Origin: Trachythela sp. YZ-2020 | Taxonomy: Eukaryota > Cnidaria > Anthozoa > Malacalcyonacea > Clavulariidae | Direction of reading: 5' to 3' | Length of the DNA: 64,000 nt | Assembly (NCBI GenBank): GCA_016169945.1 | Contig: JADLSH010000344.1 | Coordinates: 1,552,001 to 1,616,000, forward strand | In this document: positions 1 to 12,500 of the stretch, in pieces | Layout: every line of letters starts with the position of its first letter | Position numbering within the stretch: the first letter of the stretch is position 1 | Made by a program: the position numbers and the translations under genes | The notes under the pieces: model-generated | Told to the model about the DNA's origin: nothing | The model's database searches: none | What the model saw: the letters and a program-made list of their open reading frames with translations, nothing else

Positions 1-226
1 AAATTATTCCAAATTATAGATTAGTATATTTACTCAATGCGACAAAAGTCCGTAACTTCAAAGAAACACGAAATTGGGTGCTTTTAAATGCTTTGTTAAT
101 TGCAGCGGCTGAGAATACTCCCTGAAGTTGATAGTTTTTATAAAGCAATAAAATCTCATGTTCCAAAACAAAAAGCAATATTTCTTGATTGTATTTCTTT
201 TGATGTAGGTTTAAAACTTCCATAAG
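1..226 (+). promoter_or_regulatory. Conserved 5' flank of Ig-receptor gene A
   Basis: This stretch before the signal-peptide ATG of gene A is repeated, with small differences, before genes B (6397-6563), C (29980-30198) and D (59320-59529). Shared landmarks are the run beginning attagtatatttactcaatg, a block around ctgaagttgat, and an AATAAAATCTCATG-like piece about 75 bases before the start codon. It must hold the 5' untranslated region and probably the core promoter. No TATA box or initiator can be assigned with confidence. The ORFs readable here on the minus strand are shadows. Confidence 0.5.
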
Positions 227-3070
227 ATGCCTCGCTTCGGTTTTCTTATTTTGTTTGGTCTCAATTGCATGCTTTTTCCATGTGAAGGTAGGGCTTTTAC
301 AAATCAGTATATTTTCGTATTTATTATCACTTGTGTTTTTATGTATTGCTTGTTGGCATTGCATGCTCACTCGTGAGAAATTAGAAACACTGAAAAATAG
401 AATTTCTATCTCTGCACCATAATGTAACATCCTCTATATACTTTAAATCCTCTAGGAAGAGGTTAAGTAATGAATTGAACTTGTTGTGTTTAGTTCGATT
501 TAATGCTAAAGGGGCCCAATACGTGATAATACTGTCGTGATTGTCAGGCAACCCCCTACCCCCAACCATGCGTCATATTTTGTAAATGAGTCGAAAGAAA
601 TACGTTTTGAGAACGCTGAATGATTATTTTTATATATATTTTAATATGAACTTTTTGATTATTTTTAACTTTTAAGAACAATGGTTAATTTATTGTTGTT
701 TAGGAAAAGTCAATCTACCACCTGGTGGGAATAGGTTGACCTTTTTAAGTGGATCAACTGCGAGAATAAAGTGGACATATGTTGGTGAAACTGGCATTTT
801 TGGTCGGGTTTGGAATTTTGAAAGTAGTGATGGTTCACCAGTAGAACGGCTTGCAGCAATACGGAATGATGGTGACCCTCAAATAGAAAACTGCAGCTTA
901 CCTGGGGTTACAATAGTAAAGCCAGCAACCTTGGTTTTAAATAACGTCACTGAAAGATATAATGGAACATACACGTTTATTCTTGCTGCAACTCCTGGAG
1001 GTACATCTGTCGTTGTGGTTTATATTGCAGGCAAGTTTTGATAATATAAAACATTTTATAAAATTCTGGTATATTGTCCTGACTTTCTGCCTTGTGTGAG
1101 CATGGCCCTAGCATGACAAAGTCATGGAGACAACATCTACAAATGTTTTTTATTATTTTAAGTTTCGAAATATTCTATCTGCTGCTGAGCAACTTTGCAA
1201 TGTTGTGTTCTGCAGCGAGCTTGACTTGTTTGTATAACTATCATACTTGACATATCTATCATGGAACAAAATCCGGACATTATAGGGTACAAGGTGTAGG
1301 ATGCGCAAAACAAGTATTCGATCTTATTAAACCTTTTGAATTGTTAAATTTACCCAGTCACAGACCGTTCAATTAGGAAAATGGGTGGATCCAAAATATC
1401 GTAGTCATGAAATAATTAATTAATTGCAAAACAAACCTTTACACATGCAATCACGATCGCTCAACACATTTTGCAGCAATATCGAGCTTCACTCTGACCT
1501 TACAAAATTACTTTCAAATACTTATTGTACATAGCTTCATAACATTTCAGAAAAACCAACTGCGACAGTCCATTGTTCCAGTCCTATCACAGTAAATGAA
1601 GGTGATGACTTCACATGTGTATGTCAAGGGCAAGGTAGAAACCTTCCTGCACTTATGATCGATGTTACTTGGTACAAAGATGGCGTCCAGATTGGTGAAA
1701 CAGGAAAAGAAGAACGAACATTAACTCTCAGTAATGTTGATAAAACAGCCAGTGGAACATATAAATGTGTAGCGGAAAGCCACAGTCTAACGGATGAAAA
1801 ATCAATCGAAATAATTGTTTATTGTAAGTAGAATTGATATTAACTTTATAACAAAAGAGCCGCACATTTTATTTCAAACATTTTGTGAATATATTTCAAT
1901 ATGCAGGCAAAAGCACCTTATATCAACTGAATTCGTTTAGTCACAGATATGGGCTAAAAGCTCTGAATGCTCTGTGAAAATCTATTTAGAATAAAGACAA
2001 AGACTTATCATTTAGTATTGTGAGTTTGTTTCTTTGCAGACGCAGTTCCACCTGTAGTGATAAGCCTTACGTCCACTCCAGAAAAAGCTCTACTCGGAGA
2101 ATCCGTTGTCATATCGTGTGAAGCTATAGCTGTGCCTTTACCAAGTTATATCATAATCCATAACGATACTGAGATCGTCAGTACTCAGAAGACGTATATT
2201 ATAGCAGTTTTGAAATACAGTCATGCTGGATCATATAAATGTATTGCAACAAATCTATTTGGAAATAGTTCAAAAACCTTCAGTTTGTTTGACGTAGGTA
2301 AGATCGATATGTATTTGATTTATTACTGACTTATACGGTCTATACTATAGATTATAGGAATTTCTCTGCAAGCTTTAAGAACTTTAAATTTTCATCATAT
2401 TGCATTTTTTCATGACCTTAATTTGAATTTTTATACAGATTACTATTACAGTAATATCTCTATTATTAATTTAGTTTATATATTGAGATACCGCATATCT
2501 TTTGTTTGATATATTGCATTTTAATTAGTAATACTTATTACAGAGCACAGTCCATCAAGTCCACCAACAACGAATGCCCCAAATACAAAGAGTTCTGGGA
2601 CAGGTAAAGTTATTTAACTCATGGTCGAGAAAGTATAATTTTTGTTTTCAAGTCAAATTATTATTTGCCGACACCGCGTACGTTATAAGAGTGTCCGTCT
2701 GTGTCCTCTTTTATTTTCAGAGAAAGCATGCGCAGCTTCAGAAGAACCGAATTGCAGTGGAACTGAATGGTATATCGTTGTGGTATCATTGGTGTCTGGA
2801 ATTGTCATTGGAATTCTTCTTTCCTACATTGTCTTATGTTCTGGTCGTAAATTTAGAAGTAGAAAACCTCAATCAAACCCTGAACCGCCAACATCTCAAG
2901 TTGATACGACTTACCAAGAGCTAGATCTTACGAAAATGAACACTGAAGACAATTATCAATCGTTAACAGTAAATGCTGCAAGAAATGACGGTGCAAATGA
3001 CGATGACTCTACTTATACTGAGTTGAACACAGCCAGAGATGTTGACAACAACTATCAATCTTTAACTTGA
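227..3070 (+). CDS. Gene A: three-Ig-domain type I receptor with ITAM-like tail
   Basis: Spliced model, six exons: 227-287, 704-1030, 1551-1823, 2040-2297, 2544-2603, 2721-3070 (1329 nt, 442 residues). Every junction is phase 1 and the frame closes without correction. Residues 1-20 are a signal peptide (MPRFGFLILFG...). Residues 21-129 form a V-like Ig domain with the Trp core (IKW) and the NGTY strand but Phe where the second Cys should be. Residues 130-220 form an Ig domain with four Cys, the WYK motif and SGTYKC. Residues 221-306 form an I-set-like domain (VISC...GSYKC). Residues 307-326 are a Ser/Pro/Thr stalk. The membrane helix is about 343-366, followed by basic RKFRSRK. The tail carries YQEL (Y391), YQSL (Y405), YTEL (Y425) and YQSL (Y438). 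Exon 2 ends at a GC donor. The expected role is cell-surface recognition with tyrosine-kinase signalling, inferred from domains only. Confidence 0.85.
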
Positions 3071-3414
3071 ACCTGGAATATATAAAAGGTTAAAGACTAT
3101 GCTAACCATAGTCAATAGAATAGAAGATGTTATTGACATCAGTGTATTTCATCGAGTTATGAAACTCGTATTGCACTGCATTGCATTGACATTACTACTG
3201 CAATTTTACTTTACCTGATCTTGGCTTTTTAAACAACTTTATTAAGTGAATTTTGATGTACGTAATTTAGTCGATGGTTTCTAAAAACTCTCAATTTCCA
3301 TATTAACAACCTCAATTTTAATACAAACGTAATCCTAATTCTAACTCTAATCCTAACCTTAATACTATAACCCTAATCCTAACCACAACCCTAATCCTAA
3401 CCCTTAATCCTAAT
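3071..3414. other. 3' flank of gene A with telomere-like repeats
   Basis: The first 130 bases match the region after the stop codon of gene B (18170-18210 and 19489-19525), so they are probably 3' untranslated sequence. From about 3310 the sequence becomes a degenerate run of CCTAAT/CCTAAC units, the reverse complement of TTAGG(G)-like repeats. No gene is visible. Confidence 0.5.
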
Positions 3415-3756
3415 CAGGGACGCCGGAACTGGGGGGCCAAGGGGGGCGACAGCCCCCGTTGCCCTTTGCCAAGGGGGGCAGGAGGGGCAGAGGTGCCCTT
3501 TCGATTTCAATAATAATACTGGCAAAGAAGAGAGAATACAGCTGTAAATTAGACGATCAGTGCATAATGAAAGCTATTGTTTTCGTTCCATACTTCTTTA
3601 GATCTATATTTGTACATAGAAATAACAATTAAATGAATTGAAATTTGAAAATCATCAAAATCCCATCGAATTAAAGGGCGTGGCAGCGAAACATTTTTTC
3701 GACTGCCCTTACGTTCGCATTGCCCCCCCTGCCCTACCATCGCTCCGGCGTCCCTG
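3415..3756. mobile_element. hAT-type short inverted-repeat element, 8-bp TSD
   Basis: Terminal inverted repeats CAGGGACGCCGGA / TCCGGCGTCCCTG bound a 342-bp element rich in GGGGGGC runs. The flanking 8 bases ATCCTAAT occur at 3407-3414 and 3757-3764. The CAGGG ends and the 8-bp duplication fit the hAT superfamily. It landed inside the CCTAAT repeat tract, so the duplication is partly ambiguous. It has no transposase, so it is non-autonomous. Confidence 0.75.
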
Positions 3757-6228
3757 ATCCTAATCCTGTGACGTAAGTTCGGGAAAGTAATATGAAAAGT
3801 CACCACTATTCAAAAAATATACAGAATATTGCTCGAGTGAAACTGACACACGGTTGTTCAAAAGTTAGTTAACTCAATTCTAGGTATTTCTGATCTTAAA
3901 CTTCAAATCAAACTTCCCAACAGCTTGTTTACTGTATTAAAACATGGAAATATTTTTCCAGAAACGTTGTCTGGGTCACTAGAAGTTTATTAATAATTTT
4001 TCACACATATACAGTCATGCAGATGTACACAAACAAAAACAATGTAATGTACAGGTTAAACTGTAACCCAGGCCCACTGGTTAGCGCTAATCAGGTCTTC
4101 AGTGATGTGACTTGACGTAATCAAGCGGAAGTCACAGAAAAGTGAACTATAATGTATCATAATGAGTATCATAATGAGTTAAATTTCAGGAATTTTTGGG
4201 AAAACTAAGGAATTTAACAGCACTTCAAAGGAATTCGTGAATTTGGTTGTGTCAATTGTCAAAACAAGGAAAACGCGCCTCTCGTAGCTGTATAACCAGG
4301 AAATTGAATCAAGCATAGAGAGGATTTTGATCAGTAATAGTCGACCAAGAAAACGTCGTTGTAAGCAACATGTTATTATTGTTATTTTGTATCTTTAGTG
4401 TTGGATTTCAATGTAGGCACTATGTAGGCCACTATTTATTGAATATTAGCTTCTAATCGGAGGCTTCCGCTTTATGCGGGCGGGCGGCCATTGCTAGTTA
4501 TTGCTACCAATGCGACTAAGAACCATGGGCGAAATATGCATGTTTATTCAACAAATAGTAGCCTGAAGTTCTAAACAACAGCTTGGTTGAAGGATGTAAC
4601 CACCTCAAAAATATAAAAAGTACTTTTGCAGCGAAGCCCCTTCCGGCTTCCGCCTTCGTCTGGAAGTTAGCAGTATTGAACACCATACCAAAAGAGAAAC
4701 GAATATGTTTTGTGACTTGTGTATATAAATGTCGAATAAGTGGAATAGACCACTGGATATATATTTGCTTTTGTGTGTTATGTTTTCTTGAAGCAGTTCT
4801 GGACAGAAAGGTTATATGTTTGTAGATCGGGAGGTTATAATTATCGGGTTGTGTAATAGTTGACGGAGTTGTAAGCAGTCAAGCACACAAATAGATAAAA
4901 AGATAAATCGAGCTCACAATCTGTTAGTGTAGGCAACCGTATTTGACAAGCTTAGATTCTTAGACCCTTACCAACAGCAATGTATCTATAAATTTAGTGA
5001 CATTTTAAATCCAGTTCTAGGGAATAATGAAATGTTCTATGGTTCTAATCACACCAGACCAAACGTAGGTTCGTGTGATGTTATTCAAATACATCCGTTG
5101 TGTACTTTGCACTGTTTTTCTGTTTTGTATCATAATTATGTGTGTTGTAAAGTACAGCCGAGAATAGAATGTTACTAGTTTATAAAGAAATAGCTTTTAC
5201 TTGCAAGCTTTCAAGCCTTAGTGTTAGGGAAGGTTTCCATTGTAAATTGTAAATATGGTTAGTGTACATTCTAGATTAATGCATATTCCTGTCTATTACA
5301 GAATTATTCTCAGGGATATGAACAAATAGGTACGCGAACTCGCGAAGCGTACATGCGCCCGCTGTCACTATGGTTCAGCAGAGGTGTTACCAGCCCAAGT
5401 GCCCCAGCTATATAACTGGATATACAGTAATTTATAATGTGCTTTATATAATTCAGCTTTGACAATGCCAACAAAAAATAGCAAGTGGACAACAGGAATT
5501 TTTCGTACTCTCTCAATCAAAGTCTCACAGGGGTCAGTGTTTATAAACGCTATCTAAGTTCATAAAGGCGCTGTTACACGCAATGCAAATCATTACAGAA
5601 TCGTATAACCTCATTTGCGTTGCCATTTGTCGCTAAAAATTGTGCGACCGTGTAACATTGTCCTAAGATTATCCAAGAGGGCAAACTGACCGTAGATGTG
5701 GATAAAAACCAACAGCAAACGAAACCAGCAAAGCACAAAACAAAAGAAAGCTTGTTGTCATGTGCCCCAAATCATTCGTGTTTAGACGTCAAGGCCTTCA
5801 AGTCACGACCGTGTAGCGAACCCGTATAGATAGTGGTATCATGATCAAACACCTAAATATCGTCTCAACAATTTTTTTTAACGACTATACGCTCCGCGGT
5901 CTAAAAGACCGCTGGTGCAAAATCTGCTAATGAAAAACTAGTTTCATATTAATTCTATAGCATTAATATGAAACTAATTCCCTGTTTAATTAACTCTATA
6001 TAATAGACACTTCATATACAACTCTCTGTATAAAGAACAAACTTACTACTAGCTAGTAAAGATCAAGATATATTATCAAAGAAATCTGTGTCTCTAGCTT
6101 ATCTCACGGGGCACGTTTTTACGGCATACGTGCGCGCGGGCCCTGTGAACCCGCTAAGTATAGGTATGCGTAGGAGACTAGTATCCAATTGGATAGTTGT
6201 GAAAATTTTAAGCCCTGAATTTATAAAG
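3757..6228. other. Intergenic spacer of unit A, repeated in units B and C
   Basis: No gene is recognised. From about 4070 the sequence matches 23080-23290. From about 4290 to 5280 it matches 25055-26470 and 42440-43500 (landmarks: AAGAAAACGTCGTTGTAAG, a GCGGGCGGGCGGCCATT block, and TGTGACTTGTGTATATAAATG). Around 5990-6090 it matches 26600-26670 and 43830-43920. It is therefore part of the duplicated gene-plus-spacer unit. The 80-residue frame at 4583-4825 recurs, decayed, in the other spacers and is not considered a gene. Confidence 0.6.
5566..5664. mobile_element. Small inverted-repeat element (99 bp)
   Basis: The ends AGGCGCTGTTACACGCAATG and, reverse-complemented, AGGACAATGTTACACGGTCG are imperfect inverted repeats sharing GTTACACG. 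This matches the layout of the other TTAA-type short elements in the window. The target duplication is not clear. Confidence 0.4.
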
Positions 6229-6563
6229 TGATTAGCTGCACAAATAGATTCCTGACTGTTTATTGTCACCTGTTACAGTTCCGCCTTCAGTTCCTGACAT
6301 GACTAAAGATCAGCAATTATTGCTGAATGCCGACCTGAATTCCGAGGTCTGGCAACCAAAGTATTGCAAATTTACACTCAAGGCTATGGATAATTAGTAT
6401 ATTTACTAAATGCAACAAAAGTCCGTAACTTCAAAGAAACACGAATCAGACCTCCGTGAAGTTGATGGTTTTTATAGAGGAATAAATCTCGTGTTCCGAA
6501 ACGAAAAGCAATATTTCTTGATTGTATTTCTTTATAATTATGTAGGTTTAAAAGCTCCATAAG
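6229..6563 (+). promoter_or_regulatory. Conserved 5' flank of gene B
   Basis: It is homologous to the flanks of genes C (27990-28088 plus 29951-30198) and D (59180-59529). The shared block includes GCTGAATGCCGACCTGAATT and ends in the same leader as gene A. Conservation across all units makes it the best candidate for the promoter and 5' untranslated region. No specific factor site is assigned. Confidence 0.45.
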
Positions 6564-9500
6564 ATGCCTGGCTTTGGTTTTCTTATTTTGTTTGGTATCA
6601 ATTGCATGCTGTTTCCATGTGAAGGTAGGGCTTTTACAAATCAGTATATTTTCGTATTTATTATCACTTGTTTTTTTATGTATCGCTTGTTGGCATTGCA
6701 TGCTCACTCGTGAGAAATTAGAAACACTGAAAAATAGAATTTCTATCTCGGCACCATAATGTAATAATCCTCTATACACCTTAAATCCTCCAGGCAGGGG
6801 TTAAGTAATGAATTGAACTTGTTGTGTTTAGTTAGATTTAATGCTAAAGGCAGCCCAATTAATGTGATTGGATCAACCCCCTACCCCCAACCATCACATT
6901 TGTAAATGAGTCGAAAGAAATACGTTTTGAGAATGCTGAATGATTATTTTTAAAAATTACAGTATTTATAAACTATTTGATTATTTTTAACTTTTAAGAA
7001 CAATGGTTAATTTATTGTTGTTTAGGAAAGGTCATTCTACCACCTGGTGGGAATAGGTTGACCTTTTTAATTGGATCAACTGCAAGAATAAAGTGGACAT
7101 ATGTTGGTGCAACTGACATTTTTTCTCGGTTTTGGACTTTTGAAAGTAGTGATGGTTCAACAACAGAACAACTTGCAGGAATAATATTAGATGGTGACTC
7201 TCAAATACGAAACAGCAGCTTACCTAGGGTTTCAATAGTAAAGCCAGCAACCTTGGTTTTAAATAACGTTAATGAAAGATATAATGGAATATACAAATTT
7301 CAACTTGGAGCAACTGGTGGAGGTACATCTGTCGTTGTGGTTTATATTGCAGGCAAGTTTTGAAAATGTAAAACTTTTTTTAATTCTGGTATGTTGTCCT
7401 GACTTTCTGCCTTGTGTGAGCATGGCCCTGGCATGGCTAAGTCGTGGAGACAACATTTAAGAATATGTTTTATTATTTTAATTTTCAAAATATTCAATCT
7501 GCTGAGCAACTTTGCAATGTTGTGTTCTGCAGCGGGCTTGACTAATTAACTGGATTTCCAAAAAATTTTGTTTGTATAACTATCATACTTATTGCTCATT
7601 CCGTGGTATTATTAAACATGGTCAAGGCCGGCGAGACGGGGGGGAGGGGGCAGGGGGGGGGGGAATTACCCGGGGCCCGGGCTGTTCAGAGGGGCCCGGA
7701 AAAGTTGGGTAAAGTCCCGGTCAAACGAGGATGAGAGTTGATGAGAGTCAATGACAGTTGCAACTCTCACTCGCGTTTGACCACCAACTCTCATCGACTC
7801 TCATGCACTCTTATCAACTTTGAGCTGGTTCAAATTTTGATGAGAGTTGATGAGAGTTTTGCTCGTTTGACGGGTCATGAGAGTTGCATAACTCTAACTA
7901 TAATCAGACTAGTGTTTTGGCCTTTCTATAAGCATTAGATTAACAAAGTAACACGTTATTACTTTGTAGCAAGAAAAGCTAAGAAGGAAATATATCACTT
8001 TGTTTACAAAAATTTTAGAGTTATTCTCAGGGCTCCGTTTCGTGCGCTAAATTATTTCTGTCGCGAATCTCGTGCAACTCTTGTTCTCGTTTGACCGGGG
8101 CATGAGAGTTGAACAAACTCTCGTGCAAACTCTCACTTGCCAACTCTCGTCAACTCTCATCCTCGTTTGACCGGGGCTTAAGGATGTTCGCGTCACATGT
8201 AAAGCTTTATGAGCGCCTATTTATTTAATATATTATACATTTCTGAAATGAATGGCATAATAGAACCATAACTGCATGTCAGCCAAACACCAACTTTGTA
8301 AGTGTGGAGAAAGTGCATTGTCTGGAATAACAATAAAAATGGTTATGATTTTTCTTCAGAACTCGTCTCAGAATGCGTCAAATGCTGTTCTAGAGACCCT
8401 AGAAATTCAAAATTTCTCCGGGGGAGAATGCCACTGAATCCCCTAGCATTCTCGCACCATTGGGGGTCGTATTCCGATTCCGAATCTATGTTTGTTTTTC
8501 CCGTCCAAAGTCAAAACCCTGGCTACGCTACTGGACTGGGTCCTTGACTGGCCCTCGCCGGCTTTGCATGAACATGGTCAAAAATGCGGATATTAGGGTA
8601 CAAAGTATAGGGTTGCGTGAAGCAAATATTAGTGTTGAAGTTTTTGAATTGTTATATTTACACAGACTGTTAATCCGAAGTAACATAATCATGAAAGAAT
8701 TCATTCAATTTCAAAACAAACTTTAACACACGTTGTTCTATAATACATACAAGGTAACCGCTTGCTTACGAACGTGACACATCACGACAAAAATAGATTT
8801 GAAAAATGATTTGGTTTTTTGATAACCAGACAATATTTTTGTTAACAACAACTCATTGCACGCCAGGGGCTGGTTGTAGAAAAAAGTAGTTAAAGTTAAC
8901 TACAGTATACAGGTAGTTAGTTCAAAAGTAAACCAATCAGAATCACATATTTTAGAGATAACCACTATTTTACTGCAAAACGGGTAGTTAAAAGGTAGTT
9001 AAGACTTTTATACAACCGTCCCTGAGCACTTAATTCCAGGGATTCCCATTGTGACCAATATGCCTTCGTAACTAAGTCTAAGAAGACAGAACACTTCCTT
9101 CTAAGACTAAGACTAAGACGACAGAACACTTCCTTCTAAGACGACAGAACACTTCCTTCTAAGGGCCTGTTTACATGAAGCTACCCTACAACTAGGGTTG
9201 CCCTTCCAAGAGGGTAAAATGATAGCGAGTGTTTACATGAGGTAGGGCCGTCCAACCGACAGGGTTATCTTGCCTCGAGAATAATGTCATCAAGATAAAC
9301 CAGGCACGCGTTCCATGTTAAACCAACCAACACCAATTCCATCAACTTTTCGAAGGTGGTCGGATCATTGCACAGACCGAAGGGCATGACCACGAATTGC
9401 CACAAATCACTACAAGTAGTGAAAACAGTTTTCGCTTTGTCCTCATCGGCTCATCTTGTAACTGAACCTACCAAGCACCAATATCCGCTTTCAAGATCGC

Positions 9501-12500
9501 TCGTCGAGAACTAGCTGGAACCCAAGAAAGTACTTAGGGTAATATATTATCGACCCGCGGTAAAGGATGGGAATCTTTCTTTATTTATATCTGAGTAAGT
9601 TTTCTATAATGACAAGATTTCAACTGCAATCGATCGGAAAGAGTTTGCAGTTGGAACCTTTCTGGATTTATCTAAAGCATTTGATACAGTTAACCACAGC
9701 ATTCTTTTTGATAAATTAGAACATTACGGGATTCGTGGTTTGGCCTTAGACTGGGTCAAAAGCTACTTTTCGAATAGACTTCAATTTGTGCAATTTAATG
9801 ATTGTAACTCCAATTCCAAAAACGTGTCTTGCGGAGTACCTCAAGGTTCGATACTTGGTCTTTATTCTTTTTAATATATATTAATGATATTACTAACGTA
9901 TCGGGACTGGTATAGATTTTATTCTATTTGCCGACGATACAAATATATTTTTCTCGCATAAAGACCCAAATTATCTGATCGATACTCTGAATGCCGAAAT
10001 ATGTAAATTGTCTGATTGGTTTAGCGTGAATAAACTCTCTCTTAATTTAAAGAAGACAAAATTTATGGTATTTAAACCTAGACAAAAAAAATACTGTCCT
10101 GACATCCAGTTAGTAATCGGCAATCAGAATATTGAGCACGTAAATGAGACAGTGTTTTTGGGGATAATATTAGATAATGCATTATCCTGGAAATCACACA
10201 TCCCTTGTGTAGCAAACAAAATATCCAATCAATAGGAATAATTTTTAAGTCGAGTTTTTATTTATTTGAAAAGTCTTTATGTACTTTATACTATTCTATG
10301 ATTTATCCATATCTTGAATATTGTAATTTAGTTTGGGTTTCGACATATCCAACCAATCTTCGTCGTATCGAATTACTGCAAAAACGAGTTGTTAGAATCT
10401 TAACTAAGAGCAAATTTGATGCTCATACTAATCCTTTATTTAAGAAGTTGAGTTTATTGAAATTGCAAGATATTTGTTTGTTGCAAACGGGTCAATTTAT
10501 GTATTCTTACAAAAATAATTTTTTGCCTAAAAGATTTGATAATATGTATGAATTGAATAACCAAATTCATGCCTATAACACCAGGAATTCAACGGCTTTT
10601 CGGATTCCTTTATACAGAACGAATATTGGTCAGTTTTCTATAAGATTTCAAGGACCAAAATTTTTTTAGCACTCTTCCTATGGAATTAATTAACTTAGTT
10701 TCGCTAGCATCATTTAAAAAAAAATTGAAAGCATTTCTTTGCCTAAAATATTGAAATTACTAATTGCTGTTTTAATTTGTTGTAGTTATTTATCGTAATT
10801 GTCTGATTGTCTGTCGAAATTACACTTACACACATGTGATTGCAAGTTTTAAAGGAGCCCAAATTTATATAAGCCTGCTGGTTTCTTTTTGGGCTTCTTT
10901 GCTATTAATATAATGTATTAAATATAGATTAACTCAGGAATGTAATTATTAATAGCGAAATAAAATCATTATATCATAATCAACGCAGAATCTGCTGCTA
11001 TCGTCCTTTTTCTTTACGAACGATACTGGAGCTGCCCAAGGACTCGACAATGGTACAATACACCTTGCTTACTCATGCCCGTGATCAACTTTGAAGCTTC
11101 TTTCATTTTAAAGATTGGCAGTCATCTTGTTGGCTGTCGAATCGGCCGTGTATCTGAGTATCTCCTGTATCAAATCTTCATTTTCAATGACTTACAGTAC
11201 ACATTTGCAATTAAAAATCTATGAAAAATCCCTTTAATGATGTCAAAAACACTGCAAACTGAAATGTTTGCTGACAAGTTAATGTTACCACTAAAACAAA
11301 TACAACTAAAGAAACTTCTTTTCGTAATTTTAAGCATTTTGATAGAACTGCATTTCAAGATGATCTCTTTCGCCAGCCATGGTACACAATTGATACCTTA
11401 TCTAATGTTGACGATAAATGGAATTTGTGGAAGAAATTGTTTTTGAACATACTTGATAAGCATGCACCAATAATGTCCAGAAGAGTGAGAAACAAGGGTA
11501 ATGTTCCATGGTTGACGAGAGAAATCAGAAGTAAGATGATAAATAGAGACCATTTCAAAAAACAAGCAATATCAACACACTCTAATGTTGATTGGGAGCA
11601 GTATAAATCCTATAGGAACAGTGTAAATATTGCCATGCGAAAAGCTAAGGTAGAATATTATAGAAATAGGATAGGAAATCAGAAAAATAATCCTAAGCAA
11701 GCCTGGAAAATTGTAAATGATATTCTCGGACGTGGAAGGAAGGATAATACAATTAATGAAATCAAAGTAGATCAAGATACCATTTCATCACCAACTAAAA
11801 TTTCTGAATGTTTCAATGACTATTTCGTGAATGCGGGCCTGACTATAGCAAGCTCAATTGGTGGATGTAATTCTAATTTTGAAAATTACATTAACAAAGT
11901 TGACAATACTTCGTTCACTTTTCAAACTGTTAGTCATTCGAAATTTTTTAAATTATTTAATGAATTGGTAGTCTCTAAAGCAACTGGTGTTGACAAAATA
12001 CCGGCTAAGGTTCTTAAATTAGCAGTCCCAGTTATTACAAACTCAATAACCAAGATATTTAATTGTTCTATTGAAACTGGGGAATTTCCGTTAGACTGGA
12101 AGATTGCGAGAGTCACTCCTTTACATAAAAAAGGTCCTAAAAATTTACTGGACAATTATCGTCCAATTTCTATATTACCAATCATCAGTAAAGTCTTTGA
12201 AAGAATATTATACGAACAATTTTATGAATATTTAACAACAAACAATTTATTGTCTAAACACCAATTTGGTTTTAGGCGTTTTCATTCTACAATGTCTACA
12301 TTATTAGATTGCACGAATGAGTGGTATATAAATATGGATCGTGGTCTTTATAACCTTGTCGTCTTTCTGGATTTAAAGAAAGCTTTCGACACGGTCGACC
12401 ATGCATTGTTACTAGCCAAACTCCAATTGTATGGGATTACTGATACGGCCTTTAATCTATTTAAATCCTACTTTACTGACCGTCTACAAGTATGTTATGT

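Noticed and set aside
14..430. 138-residue minus-strand frame in the gene A leader, repeated at 6384-6779
   Set aside because: It overlaps the conserved leader and signal-peptide exon on the plus strand; the conservation belongs to those.
1035..1036. GT donor four bases after the proposed GC donor of exon 2
   Set aside because: Using it gives phase 2 and a frame in exon 3 that loses the Ig motifs; the GC donor gives the correct frame. The same GCAAGT context occurs in all four genes.
3310..3414. True telomere or chromosome end
   Set aside because: Units are degenerate, short and embedded in ordinary sequence; interstitial repeats only.
4583..4825. 80-residue frame in the unit A spacer, related to 25335-25676
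   Set aside because: Frame and ends are not kept between units; the similarity is that of the duplicated spacer.
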